Source: Channallabes apus
Lineage: Eukaryota; Chordata; Actinopteri; Siluriformes; Clariidae
DNA: 64,000 nt
Direction of reading: 5' to 3'
NCBI GenBank assembly: GCA_030522415.1
Contig: CM060106.1
Span: 28,540,985 to 28,604,984, forward strand
Position numbers and translations under genes: made by a program. The notes under the pieces were generated by a model. The model was not told the DNA's origin and ran no database searches. It saw only the letters and a program-made list of their open reading frames with translations. Below, in pieces: positions 23,349 through 34,989 of this stretch (its first letter is position 1; each line of letters starts with the position of its first letter).

Positions 23349-23380
23349 TAGAGAACATGCAGAATAATCACCATTTAAGT

Positions 23381-24313
23381 CTACTGTACATACTGATAAC
23401 GATCGGTCAAATAGGATCTGAGCCAGGAGAGGGCTGTACCCTTAATTCCTACTACATTTTCTAATCTGTGAAGAAGAATAGCATGATCAATGGTGTCAAA
23501 AGCTGCACTGAGGTCGAGTAATACAAGCATAGTTACACAACCCTGATCAGAGGCCAATAGGAGGTAATTTACTACTTTAACGAGTGCTGTTTCTGTGCTG
23601 TGATAAGGCCTAAATCGTGACTGATACAGTTCATGTATGCCATTTCTATGTAGATATGAGCATAGCTGCTCCGCTACTATCTTTTCCATAATCTTAGAGA
23701 TAAAGGGGAGGTTTGATATTGGCCTGTAATTGGACAGCTGACAGGGGTCGAGGTCAGGTTTCTTAATTATTGGTTTGATAACTGCTAATTTAAAAGATTT
23801 TGGAACATAACCAATGCTGAGTGAGGAATTAATTATTCTCAACATCGGTTCTGTTATTACTGGTACGATCTGTTTAAGAAAATGTGTCGGTATAGGATCT
23901 AATATACAGGTTGATGAATTTGCAGAAGAGATGAGTGAAATTAGTTCGTTCTTTTCAAGGGGAGTAAAGTATTCTAGGTTTGAATCTGACATGGCTAGGT
24001 TAACATCAGTATCAATTACATTGTTTGGTTTCAAAGCCTCAATTTTATGCCTGATATTTACAATTTTATTATTAAAAAAGATCATGAAGTCCTCACTATT
24101 GCATGATGTTGTTGTGGAGATTTCTGTAGTGGTCTTATTTCTGGTTAATTTGGCTACGGTATTAAATAAAAATCTAGGATTATTTTTATTTTCTTCTATA
24201 AGAGTGGAGAGATACGTTGATCTAGCTACACTAAGAGCTTTCCTATAGTTCAGGATGCTCTCTTTCCATGCTATTATTATCTGCACATTTTTCTCACACA
24301 TCCACACTTCCAA
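23381..24313 (-). pseudogene. L2 reverse transcriptase, N-terminal half
   Basis: Contains the linker after the endonuclease ([27 protein letters not shown]), the RT entry ([18 protein letters not shown]) and motif A ([13 protein letters not shown]). It ends at ...[11 protein letters not shown] where the frame breaks. The first codons before IIAWKES belong to the nested reverse insertion at 24285-24526 and are not L2 coding sequence. Confidence 0.9.
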
Positions 24314-24526
24314 TTATTTTCTTTTCTATAATTATTATTATTATTTGTTTTTATTTATTTATTTTCTATTATAATTTTATTTATTTATTTATTATTTTAT
24401 ATATAATTATTCTATATACAGTTTTTTTTTTTTGTTAAATTTCTTTAATTTTTGTGAAGCTGCTTTGAGACAATGACCATTGTTAAAAGCGCTATATAAA
24501 TAAAATTGAATTGAATTGAATTGAAT
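24285..24526 (+). mobile_element. L2 3'-end fragment inserted in opposite orientation
   Basis: Plus-strand L2 tail (TTCTCACACATCCACACTTCC, T-rich DNA, GAAGCTGCTTTGAGACAATG, AAGCGCTATATAAATAAAA, (TTGAA)n) lying within the minus-strand L2. It interrupts the reading frame between VFQ (24540 side) and IIAWKES (24280 side). Confidence 0.8.
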
Positions 24527-24689
24527 ATTTGAAATACTAACAATTTAGTTTGACGCCATTTACGCTCTAATTTCCGAGCGGTCTGTTTTAAAGTGCGCGT
24601 GTGATCGTTATACCAGGGAGCGAGTTTTTTATCTCTAAAAAATTTTCTTTTAGCTGGAGCTACATTATCTAAGGTACAACGAAATGTCG

Positions 24690-25530
24690 ACTCTAAATAT
24701 TCAGTCGCCTGATCGAGTTCTGTGGGGTCAGACGGTGACCTAATCGAACTAACTCTGGGAGATTACTGATAAAACTCTGTTTGGTAGTTGATGTGAATGT
24801 ACGTTTAATACGGTAGCGCGGTGCTGTGCGTACATTATCACTGTGACACACTTGAATGGAGACAAGATAGTGATCTGAGATAATTTCAGACAGTGGAATT
24901 GTGAATACATTTCTTATACTTAATCCGAAAATTATTACTAAATCTAAAGTGTGACCTGCTTTATGAGTGGGTCCTACTACACACTGATTTACACCTACTG
25001 AGTCCAGTATGGACATAAATGCTGTTCTCAGAGGGTCTTCTGGTTTCTAAAACTGAATATTAAAATCTCCGTCAATTAACACTTTGTCTACAGAACGACC
25101 AGGTCTGAGATGAAATCTGCAAATTCACTAAGAAATTCAGAATACGGCCCTGGAGGTCTGTAAATTATAATTAGTGGAATCGACTGAGCTGACTTAATAT
25201 ACTTAAATACACTTATGTTACTATAAAGAATTTCAAATGAGTTAAATTTGTGTCCATGTTTTTGTACGATAGACAGATTATCATTATGAATAACTGCGAC
25301 GCCTCCTCCTCTACCAGTTAACCGAGGCTGGTGTATGTAGCTGTAGCTGTACCCAGGAGGACTAGCTTCATTTAGAGCTACATACTCGTCCTGTTTAACC
25401 CATGTTTCAGTTAAACAGAGTATATCAAACGCCTGATCTGTGATAATTTCATTAACAATAACCGTTTTTGATGCGAGAGATCTAATATTTAACAGTCCTA
25501 GCTTCAGATCAGTATGATCGGAGTTTGTGG
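24690..25530 (-). pseudogene. L2 apurinic-like endonuclease region
   Basis: Nicks target DNA for target-primed reverse transcription. Read from about 25500 down: LLNIRSLASK, LCLTETW (catalytic Glu context), a GRGGGVAVIHN motif, FNSFEIL, IIYRPPGPYSEFL and, after a frameshift, the 24693-25016 frame with VGPTHKAGHTLDLVI and ISDHYLVS (the SDH catalytic motif). At least one frameshift and one stop near 25050-25090. Confidence 0.85.
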
Positions 25531-25665
25531 ACTTTGTTAATTAGATTATTGAAACAGACTTTCTGAGTCTTTCTATATTTTAGCTTAGATCGGGGAACAG
25601 ACACAGTCTCAATATGGTGAACCCTGAGTGACGACTCTATGCAGCTACCACTGGGCTCTGGATTG

Positions 25666-26300
25666 TCACCGATTAACTAGACCTCTACTGAGACTATGAG
25701 CTATACTACAGGAAATGAGAGCAGCACCTTCCCGAGTGGGATGGACACCGTCCCGCCCTAACAGGCCTGCTTTGCCCTCAAAGGTCTTCCAATTATCTAT
25801 AAAGTCCACATTATTTTTGGAGCACCACCTGGACATCCAGCGATTCAGCGACCATAACCTGCTGTAAGCTATGTCTCCACGTCTCATTGGGATGGGACCA
25901 GAGCATATTACTTCATCGGACATCGCCTTCGCTAATTTAAACACCTCTGTAAAGTTACTCTTACTAACCTCTGACTGATGAAGGCGTATATCGTTAGCTC
26001 CAGCATGTACCACTATCTTAGAGAACCTGTGCTGTCCTAGAGCCTAAGATTACCTGCTATGTCCGGTGCTCTGGCTCCCGGGATACACCTAACCACTGCC
26101 GCTGGCGCCCCTAAAGGTCTAGCTAATGTCACGTGTCTCAGTATAGAGTCTCCTATAACCAGAGCTCTTTCAGGTTTCTCAGCGGGTGCTGCACTGAGGA
26201 GAGCAAACCTGTTGGACACGTGAAGCGCAGAGGAGGTGTGCTCCGATGGGCTAGCCTTAGCGTTAGCTTTGGCTGAATGAGTATGCCGCCGAGTCGTCAC
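25666..26300 (-). pseudogene. L2 ORF1, SGNH/GDSL esterase-like domain
   Basis: Two frames. 26300-26037 holds the GDS block (ALVIGDSILRHV) and CIPGARAPDI. 26013-25666 holds the Asn block (VHAGANDIRLHQSE) and the catalytic His block (DGVHPTREG). The order GDS, GxND, DxxHP is that of the SGNH hydrolase fold found in ORF1 of CR1/L2-group LINEs. The catalytic motifs are all still present although the frame is broken near 26025. Its cellular role in these LINEs is not well settled. Confidence 0.85.
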
Positions 26301-26377
26301 CCACTCGCCCCGCTATGAGGGCTCTAATGACGGAGTCGGGGGCTGATTATCTCCGCCTGTGGCACCCAGACTGTCCG

Positions 26378-26560
26378 CTACGGGAATAACGCTGCTCTCA
26401 CACTCTCTAAAGTCTGGATGCGCTCCTCTAACGCTGATATCTTCTCCGTCAGAGTGCTCACTAACACACACCTATCACAAATAAAATTATCGCTAATGAC
26501 GGAGGAAGAATGTCTAAACATCCTGCACTCTACACACTGAACGAACTGAATGGTAGACAT
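26378..26560 (-). pseudogene. L2 ORF1 N-terminus (Cys-pair and coiled coil)
   Basis: Starts MSTIQFVQCVECRMF, with a second pair in ICDRC (a zinc-ribbon-like arrangement), followed by a heptad-like LTEKISALEERIQTLE coiled coil. It is in a different frame from the esterase domain. Likely the RNA-binding or multimerising part of ORF1p, by family analogy. Confidence 0.7.
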
Positions 26561-26800
26561 GATAACGTACCTCTGTGTCGGAGTTTAGTTGTTTGGAGAT
26601 GAATTCCGTTCGTTGTTCTTAGACGAGGAAACTCGCGTGTTCTCAAAAATTGCAGAAAAAAAAGGCGAAGCCGAATAGTATGGAGATGTAAAAGCTAGTT
26701 GCTATTAATATTGTTATTGCATAAAGCGATGTAATTTAAATGCTGATACAAACGCGAAACTTTCGCGTCAACGATACGAAAACAGGAAGCTACCTCGAGT

Positions 26801-27089
26801 GTGATATTTCTTTTATACAACATTTTTATAAATGTCATTTACCAATTTTTTTTAAACAAAATACCAGTTTTTAAATCATTAGCAACCCCCTCTGCCCCCC
26901 ATGATTAAAATATGGTGACAAACAGGATTGAATCTCTTTCTGTAATGTCTACCCAGGCCAAGACGCTGCTTTTTTCCGAGCTCCGCCAGACCGACCAATT
27001 TTCCAGCTTCATGTTCTAACTTTTTTGTCCTCTTACGAAGAGTGAATATATAACAGAAGTATTTTATAATATATACAGTACACACGAAA
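26801..27089. other. Spacer between two head-to-head LINEs
   Basis: AT-rich with no recognised feature. Lies between the 5' sides of the minus-strand and plus-strand L2 elements. Confidence 0.5.
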
Positions 27090-27119
27090 CGCCGGTTATA
27101 TTGGTATAACGCTTTTAGC

Positions 27120-28700
27120 CGGCTATGCGATTAGCATAGAGCTGGAGGCCGTGGAGAAGCTACAGGTGAAGCTGGCCCAGCTCCAGCAGCGGAAAGCCAC
27201 GCTGGAATCGTCACAGACCGACGCTCACCTGTCCCAGTTAAATTCTCGGCAAGACACAAATTCCGACAACCTCAACACCGCGTGTTGGTCCAATGCATCA
27301 AGAACGCTGCCCATCCAGGTTTCCTTCACCCTGGCGGCCGGGATACCATGGAGCCTGGATACATCAGCAGTGGAAGATGCAAGCCAGGCCCTGGGCGAGG
27401 ACCTTTCCCTCTCCGCCACCATCTGTCTTCGAGATCTCGACCCGAAACCGCTTTGCTTCTCTTCGCGAGACGGTAAACGACGTGCTGATCATCAGAGACT
27501 CCATCGTCCGGCATGTCCATGCTACCATGGCTAAACGTAAGGTGCGGACTCGCTGTTTACCTGGTGCTCGTGTTCTTGATGTCGCTGCACAGGTGCCCGA
27601 AGGAGAACATTGGAGCTGTGGTCCTTCATGCTGGCACGAACGACACCAGGCTGAGGCAGACGGAGATCCTAAAGAAGGACTGAAGGAGCCTGGTTGAGAA
27701 GGTCCGTAGCACATGACCCACGACAAGGATCATCGTATCTGGACTGCCTCACACATTTCAGCAAGGAATCGAGGGGTTCAGTAGATTATTTGCCTTTAAA
27801 GATTGGTTAAAATCTTGGCGTCAACAACAGAGATTGTTGATAACTGGAATGTTTTCTGGGAGAATCCTAGGCCCTACCACCCTGATGGCCTGCACCCTAT
27901 CAGAGCTGGAAGCAGCAGTCCTATCTGACAACGTCTCCAGGACACTACGAACAATCTGACAGGCTGTAAGTCAAACCTTAGATTCCAATTGTATTAGTCA
28001 CATTACAACACATAGCTTGTCCAATCGAAATTGAGTGAACGTTAGCACTTGCATTTATGAATTTGCTAAATTTCTTTGGGGTTAATCAAAATATAAATGG
28101 AGCAACTCACCGGTTTAATCATATGCTAGACAATAGTCATACTCATGCCCTAAGGAGAGCAGCCTGTAACCTTGAGCGAAAGTGGAGAAAAACTAAATTA
28201 GAAGTTTTTTGAATTGCGTATAAAGATAGTATGTGCAGCAATAGACAGGCTCTAAATTAATCGGGGCGAGCATCTGCTAGGGCCGAGCATCTGACCCAAT
28301 TGATATCAAGAAACCGAAGCAATCCCAGGTTCTTATTTAGTACAGTGGCTCAACTAACAAAACCTATGATGCCTGCAGAGAGAATCCCATCACAGTTTAG
28401 AAGTGAAGACTTTATGGACTTTATTATTTTTATATAATTTCACCCAAATGAGGATGGGCTCTCTGGTTCCTCTTAAGGTTTCTTCCTATTGACTTCTCAG
28501 GGAGTTTTTCCTTGCTGTCGCCGTCACCCTTGGCTTGCTCATCAGGGACAATCTCATCATTATCTAGACACATTTTTCTCACACACACTTCCATAAAAGT
28601 TTCTTTTCGAATTTTCTTTTCATTTTTGTGACACTGCTTTGAAACAATGACCATTGTTAAAAGCACTATACTGTATGAATAAAATAGAATTGAATTGAAG
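27120..28700 (+). mobile_element. Second L2-type LINE, internally deleted
   Basis: Plus-strand copy: ORF1 (27140-27960), then a small part of the endonuclease-RT linker (about 28150-28430, RKWRKTKLEVF and RNRSNPRFLFSTVAQLT), then directly the 3' UTR (28430-28700) ending TTGAATTGAA. The endonuclease and almost all the RT are missing, so it can only have been mobilised by another LINE or is a deletion product. Confidence 0.8.
27140..27960 (+). pseudogene. L2 ORF1 with coiled coil and SGNH esterase-like domain
   Basis: Begins with a coiled coil (LEAVEKLQVKLAQLQQRKATL), then across three frames VLIIRDSIVRHVH (the usual GDS is RDS here, so the nucleophile loop is altered), CLPGARVLDVAAQVP, VLHAGTNDTRLRQTE and DGLHPIRAG. 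It is only distantly similar to the minus-strand ORF1 at 25.7-26.6 kb, so this is a different L2 subfamily. Several frameshifts; not functional. Confidence 0.75.
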
Positions 28701-30355
28701 TTCTTCCCATTTTACTTTGTAAAGGAACCCAAACAGACATTTTTAAATACTACATCCTGCAGAAACGTTTTAGCTTTTTTATATGCTCAGGCTTGTGCAT
28801 GGAGACTACACTGTTTAAGACTGATTGCAAAGCATTGAGTCAGTTTCTGCAACTATATGTTTTCTATATAACATTTCTGTTATTTTGATGATACTATATA
28901 TTTTATATATATATATATATATATATTGTTATATTTGCTTATAAAATGTAATATTTTCTGCTGTTGTTGGAGTGAAAAATTATAATTATTGCATGTAATG
29001 TCCAATTTCAGCCCCATTCCGTTGACAGGTGCCAATACTTCTATTTTTGACTGCATGGAAAACTAATGGAGAGATCTAGTATTAGTGTTTTGAGGTCGTA
29101 TCACAGGTGATGAGCTATAGAGGCTTTCGGCTGATGGGCTTGTCACAAACGTTTAGCCATCAGTGCAGAAAGGACTTGGTTTCATCTTGTGAAATCAACA
29201 CCCTGGATGGCTTCATGAATAAATACACCTGCATAATGGGAAAGCGAATCTCAAAGCAGTCCCGGTTCTCACACATCTTCAATCATATGCTGGTTAGGCT
29301 GCCAACTATCATGTCTTTGTATTTTAATATCAAGGAAATGTGTTTCTGTAGATTTTTCCTCTCTTTTTTGTACTCTTTTCATCTTGAAATTGCTGACATA
29401 GCAAATCCACAGTATTGTTTGGGTAGGAGATAAGATTCTTTGGGATGACTGATAAGAGACATTATGATCAGAGGTGTCAGAACTGAACAGGAAATTAGGC
29501 AGTGAAGCTTATCAGATTTCTATCTTTGTCTTTCAACAAATGATGGAGCATTATCTGGGGCAGTAAGGGGGCTGGAGAATGGGGGCGGATTGGGGAACAC
29601 ACCCTCAATATTATTGTGATGCTCTATAATAGAAAACAGAAAGAGCTGGCAGTAGGAGCTGTCGTGTGTGATATTTAGAAATTAAATTCACAACCGAATT
29701 TATGAAGAATAAAACGCAAGATGCACATTACAAAGTGTTTTATTCCACTTACTGTATATGCCATAGCAACTTGCCAATGACTAGCCTACAATGTGGTCCA
29801 TAATTATCCATACGATTCTTGTTTTGTCTCCACCCCTATATTCTCATTGGTTTGGCCATCCGAGGGTGTTCAACTGTCCTATGTGAGCCCTAGAATAATT
29901 CATCAGTACTGAATGTACTGTGTATATTCTGTATCGTGGCAGATTTTGTTGTTTAAACCTTTCTGTGCTTCATTGTATTTCCTGGTTCTGACCCTCCCCT
30001 GTTGTCTCTTGAATATGGAGTAGGCTTTTTGGATGCGTTTTGAAATCCAGCCTCCCACAGCATGCATTTTTTATTGTTTACAGAACAAGTGTCATAACTT
30101 TTTTATGGATATGAAAACGATAGTTTGTTATGAACTACAGTTGGTAATGAAAACCATAGCAGCTACTTTTGGGATCTTTGCACAGATGAAGCTTCTTTCC
30201 TTCCTAAAAGGTTTTCCATATACTACACTGACAACTCTTTATCAATCTATATTTAACTTTTTTTTTCTCTCACCAAGTCGCCAAACCCTAGTGCATGAAG
30301 TTAATGAGTCAAATAGACAAAAAAATTATAGAGCTTTATATAAGGTTACTGCGAA
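28701..30355. other. No features recognised
   Basis: Includes a short (TA)n at about 28906-28926. Frames at 29107-29433 and 30033-30377 show no domain and look like chance. Confidence 0.5.
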
Positions 30356-30359
30356 TGTA

Positions 30360-30670
30360 ATATGGTGGCACAGTTAGTTAGTGGTTAGCATCGTCACCTC
30401 GGACCTTCAGGATTGGGGATTAGAATCTCACCTCTGCTCTGTGTGCATGTTCTCCGTGGGCTCAGTAGGTTCTATCTAGGTGCTCCTGTTTCCACTTACA
30501 GTACAGTCCCCAGACATGCACTGTAAGCTGATTGGAATTTCTAATTCGCCCATAGTGAATGTGTGTGTGTCTTGGATTGTGATGGATTGGCACCTCATCC
30601 AGGGTGTACTCTGCCTTGTGCGCTAAGTTTCCTTGGATAGGTTCCAGCATAAACTGTATAGATAATGGAT
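30360..30670 (+). mobile_element. Diverged SINE (39.6/48.7-kb family)
   Basis: Keeps GGTGGCACAG..AGTGGTTAGCATCGTCACCT, GTGTGCATGTTCTCCGTGG, GTGATGGATTGGCACC and GGATAGGTTCCAGC in the expected order. The tail is near GGATGGATAAATG. Confidence 0.75.
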
Positions 30671-31693
30671 GGGTGAGTAGATGGATAAATGTGATGTACT
30701 GTGCCTTTGCCTTTTTTTTTTTTGCCTGACACTTATTTTCTCTGTGACTCTATTACTGAAGAGAATAGTTCTCTGTGGTCATATGCAGTGACCAAAATCG
30801 TTCAAACACTGTAATATGAAATGTAAATGTGACATTCTCCGTTATTGAAAATACACTGAAGGCTCATTGTTTGGTCCGTTCCAAAGTTCTTCCCTCCCAT
30901 TGCAATGGTTCAACACAAGGGCACCCGCTCCTCTTTTTCATTAGCTTCCTTTATTATGCACAGGGTTTGCCAGTTGACACGGTATTCTGTGTGTAATGAA
31001 ATCACAAGACCTCTCATGATTAGTTTCCTCACACCCCTGGGGAACTAGCAAAACAGGAAATACATTAATCTACATGCGTAAACACTGATGAAGTACCTCT
31101 CTTTACAACTAGCAGAGCACATTTCACACTGAGGTAATCTGAGCTCTAATCACCATTGGATAGCAAAAGCATTCGTCTGCTTAGAATTCAGTGTGAGTGC
31201 GGGGGTGCTTGTCAAGCTCCATCTCACCAAAATGCATACGGAAATAAGTACTTCGAGCTCCACTACTTCTTTTGTGGAAGCAACATTTCTTTCTTGCACT
31301 TTTCAAACGCGCATATACCTTCGCTTCAGGAAGTGTTACTGTACACAACTTTATTTCCAAGCCTGTGAGTAAAATATTTTTAGCTGGAAATGATTGACCG
31401 AGAAAATGTCTCACCGTAGATCTATCCTGGGTAATCCATCTTTAAATTACTGCCGTTAAGTTCAGATAATGTCATCTCATGTCTAATCAGCTAATGGAAC
31501 CCAAATCCATTTTTTTTAGGTCAGTTTGTCTCTCCCTGTCTCACACCAACACACAAAGACAAAAATCATTCATATTAACTCAAAGGCAATATAGATAATT
31601 AATAATTAGATATGGTTTATAGCCACATCTCATCCAGCAAAACTGAAACAAATGCAGTCTGGGAAAAAAATAGAAAACAAAATGGAACAAGAC

Positions 31694-31698
<5 letters not shown>
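30671..31698. other. No features recognised
   Basis: No recognisable repeat or gene. Frames near 31156-31414 are unsupported. Confidence 0.45.
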
Positions 31699-31735
<37 letters not shown>

Positions 31736-31756
31736 ACACACACACACACACACACA

Positions 31757-31826
<70 letters not shown>
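31699..31826. repeat. (AC)n microsatellite, about 128 bp
   Basis: Long AC run with two single GA interruptions. The poly-Cys/Val and Thr/His frames on both strands are artefacts of it. Confidence 0.98.
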
Positions 31827-31828
<2 letters not shown>

Positions 31829-31984
31829 GTTTCTTTCTTGAAAAGTGAGAATTAAAAAAAAAATCGAACTCAATCAGATTAAGTATATGTAACGTAAAAT
31901 ATTTTGAACAATATATATATATTTCATTCTCAATCAAATCAAATCAAGAAGGATTTACAACACAGAATATCTGAAACATGATGT

Positions 31985-32720
31985 CCATGTATGCACTCAA
32001 TACTTGTTTGGTGCTCCTTGAGCAGGAATTACTGTCACACTGTGTCATGGCATGGAGGTGATTAGCCTGTGGCACTTCTCAGGTTTTAATAAAGACCAGG
32101 TTGTTTTGATAGCAGCCTTTAGCTCATCAGTATTGTTGGTCAGGAGTTCCTCTAGCATACCAGTTAGTTATAGTTTTGGCACAGTCCTACTGTTAAAGGA
32201 AATCAGCATCTTCGTAAAGCTTGTCAGCAGAAGGAAGCATGAAGACAGCTGTGTTGACTTTGGACTTGATAAGACTCAGTGGACCAACATCACCAGATGC
32301 ACACCAAATCATCACAGACTGTGGGAACTTGACACTGGACTTCAAGGAACTTGGATTCTGTACCTCTTCACACTTTCTACAGACTCTGGGACCCTGATTT
32401 TTTAATTAAAAGCACCATTTATTTTCATCTGAATGGTGCTTTTAATTAGAAAATCAGAAGTGATCCAAAGTCTTCTTTTCCTCTGAAAAGAAGACTTTGG
32501 ATCACTAAACTTTGGTCGTTTCTTTTGGTCAGTTAAGATGATTCTGATGTTGTCTCTGGTTCAGGAGAGGCTTACAGTAATACTAGGAATGCAACGTTAT
32601 AACCCATTTCCTAAAGATGTCTGTTCACTGTGGCTTTTCATGCACTGACTCTAGCCTCACTCCACTTACTTGATCATTTTTTAAATACTTCAGTCATCCC
32701 TGTTGCTTATGCACCTTTTA
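31985..32720 (-). mobile_element. Tc1-like transposon relic
   Basis: Follows a common fish Tc1 family with transposase on the minus strand: TGTCATGGCATGGAGGTGAT, TTTGATAGCAGCCTTTAGCTC, AAGCTTGTCAGCAGAAGGAAG, ATCACAGACTGTGGGAACTT, GTTGTCTCTGGTTCAGGAG. Heavily mutated. Two adjacent hairpins interrupt it at 32394-32506. Confidence 0.75.
32394..32506. repeat. Two adjacent hairpins inside Tc1 relic
   Basis: Hairpin 1: arms 32394-32419 and 32432-32457, 26 bp with one mismatch. Hairpin 2: arms 32459-32479 and 32486-32506, 21 bp perfect with a 6-nt loop. Confidence 0.9.
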
Positions 32721-33009
32721 TACTACACTTTTCCCTTCTAGTCCTTATCTATAAATACGCTTAAACAAAGCACCTTTTGGGGCTTCAGCAGTCTTCCCCA
32801 TTTGTATACTGAACTAGAAAGATATTTACACTGTTTGTATATATATTGTATGAGATACTAGATTTGTGATTTTCATGAGCTGTAAGCCAGAATCATAGAA
32901 ATAAAAACAAAAAAGGCTTTAAATATTTCCCTTTACATGTATTTAATTTAGAACGTATGAGTTTCTCTTTTTAAATTAAATCATAAAAGAAAATGTGCAC
33001 AATTTGGGA

Positions 33010-33330
33010 CGCACTATATATATGAACATTATGTCCCGTATTGTATTGGTTCTCTGTGTCCCACTAAAACAGCTCTGACCCCTTGGAGTACAGTATGACT
33101 CCACAAGACCTCTGATGGTGTGCTGGACATTAGCCAGTAGATCCTTTATGTGCTGTAAGTTGCAAAATGGATCAGACTTGTTTGAGCAAGCACATGACAT
33201 TGATGCTCAAACAGATTGAGATCTGGGGAATTTGAGGCGACAGATCAACCACCTTGACTCTTTGGCGGCTAAGCCCCATACAGAGCGAGCTGTGAGTTCT
33301 GATAAATTACTACCATAGCATTGGCTTTTC
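33010..33330 (-). mobile_element. Tc1-like transposon relic (another family)
   Basis: GACTCCACAAGACCTCTGA, TGCTGTAAGTTGC, TGATGCTCAAACAGATTGAG and GATCTGGGGAATTTGAGG are in the order of a common fish Tc1 family. It is deleted after about 33255, where AAGCCCCATAC from further along the element follows. Dead. Confidence 0.7.
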
Positions 33331-33419
33331 TGTCTCCAGTTTACTGATATATAATTCATAATTGATGTTAATGGCATGTGGTGTTAATGTAATGGTTGGT
33401 CATATATGTGAAATATGCA

Positions 33420-34455
33420 AAATAGTGTCAATTGTTTATTTTATATCAGTTAATAAAAAGTAAAGTAAATGAACAGGAAAGAAATCCAACTTAAATCAGA
33501 ATATGTCATGACCACCCTTTGCCTTTGCCTGCAAAATCAGCATTGCCATCAGTTTTCTTTTTTTTTTTTTTAAAGGAACTCGGCAGGAAGGTTGTTCCAA
33601 CTATCTTGGAGAACTAACTACAGATTTTCTGTGGATGTAGGCTGCCTTAAATCCTTCTGTCTCTTCATGTAATCACAGACAAACTTGATGATTTTGAGAT
33701 CAGGACTTTGTAAGGGCCATCACTTCCAGGACTTCCTGTTCTTCTCTATGCTGAAGATAGTTTCTAATGACATTGCAATCAGTAATCAGAAATTTTGCAA
33801 GGAACTTCCACCATGCTTTACTGTAGCCTCATTATTCACTAATTATTGTAGTGCTCTCCAGCCCTTCGGCAAACAACCTGCTCCAGCCAAATGTTTTATA
33901 TTTTGACTCATCAGTCCAGAGCACCTGCATTTTTTTTACGTGCATAGTTGAGTCGATTAGCTTTGTTTCCTTGTCTGTGGTATGACATTTGGGCCTCCAT
34001 TCCTCCATGAACACTTCTGATCAGATTTCTCTGGACAGAAGATGGGTGTACCTGGGTCCAAGTAGTTTCTGCCAGTTCTTTGCTGATGGAACTACTGGAC
34101 ATCTTCCAATGTAAAAGGGACGTGAACATGATAATGGTTTCTTGGCTGAATGGTTTTCATGACTGCGTCTATGGTCCTCAATGTTGCCTATTTTTTGTGC
34201 TTCTTTAAAAATGTTTAAACAGCACATATTGAAACCACAGTCTGCTTTGAAACAATTGCCTGGGAGAGACCTAGCTGATGCAGTTTAACTTACCTTGTAT
34301 CTTGTTGCTGTGCTCAGCCTTGCCATGGTGTATGACCTGTGACCTGACATGAAGGTGACATTTTAAGCTTCTTACACATGTTATAATTGGTTAATCTTAC
34401 ACCTGACTCTGATCCTATAAAATCCATGACTTTTGCACAGTACTTTGCATAAAAC
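33420..34455 (-). mobile_element. Tc1-like transposon relic (third family)
   Basis: Transposase on the minus strand: around 33990-33890 a degenerate catalytic block WTDESKYKTFGW (first Asp of DDE). Also TTTTGACTCATCAGTCCAGA, GATGGGTGTACCTGGGTCC, CTTGCCATGGTGTATGAC, ending near ATGACTTTTGCACAGTACTT. Many frameshifts and stops. Confidence 0.75.
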
Positions 34456-34623
34456 TATATATAACTATATATACAGTATCGAGTTTTATGCAAATATATA
34501 TATATATATATTATTGTTATTACCGATTATTATTATTTTTTTTACTTATTTATAATCACATTTAATGTATTAGAATGTTCATAACAGATAGATAGTTAGT
34601 TCCTATTATTACATACAGTGGTG

Positions 34624-34985
34624 GCCAAAAGAATTAAGACAACATATGCCATGTATTATAGTTCTCCCTGTGAACAAAAACAGGTGATGTCACTCATTAG
34701 TTCTTGCCTATCTGGCTGAGGATTTGTGCTAATTAGAATCAGCTGGTTTAGTTAATGGATGGAACAAATATGTGGCGGAATTGGACTTTTACTTTCTCAA
34801 GTGAACTTCTGTGCCAAATTTCTGTACATGATCTTCAGGAAGCAATCAAGCAGGTGTGGATTGAACAAAAGAAACCAAAGTATTGCAGAGGTCTTATTGA
34901 ATAAAGGACTTGATACTAAATATTCAATAAGACCTCTGCAATACTTTGGTTTCTTTTATTTCATCACATAAAATAACAAATTATT
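34624..34985 (+). mobile_element. Truncated Tc1-like relic with perfect hairpin
   Basis: Begins CAGTGGTGGCCAAAAG, a Tc1-type terminus, then about 240 bp of element sequence including a degenerate transposase start. It ends in a 37-bp inverted repeat. The opposite terminus was not found. Confidence 0.55.
34867..34957. repeat. 37-bp perfect inverted repeat
   Basis: Arms 34867-34903 and 34921-34957 are exact reverse complements with a 17-nt loop. Confidence 0.93.
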
Positions 34986-34989
34986 CTTT

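Larger units (their letters stand above)
21445..26800 (-). mobile_element. Near full-length L2-type LINE
   Basis: Minus-strand non-LTR retrotransposon of about 5.1 kb plus a nested insertion. In order from its 5' end: untranslated region (about 26800-26561), ORF1 with zinc-like Cys pairs, coiled coil and SGNH esterase domain (26560-25666), endonuclease (about 25500-24690), RT (24313-22461) and 3' UTR (about 22460-21472). It ends in a TGAA repeat (21445-21471), as L2-type elements do. Every ORF carries frameshifts. The 5' boundary is approximate. Confidence 0.85.

Noticed and set aside
31699..31826. CRISPR-like regular repeat
   Set aside because: A simple dinucleotide run with no unique spacers; the genome is vertebrate.
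31580..31937. Cys/Val-rich and Thr/His-rich frames
   Set aside because: Translations of a long (AC)n microsatellite.
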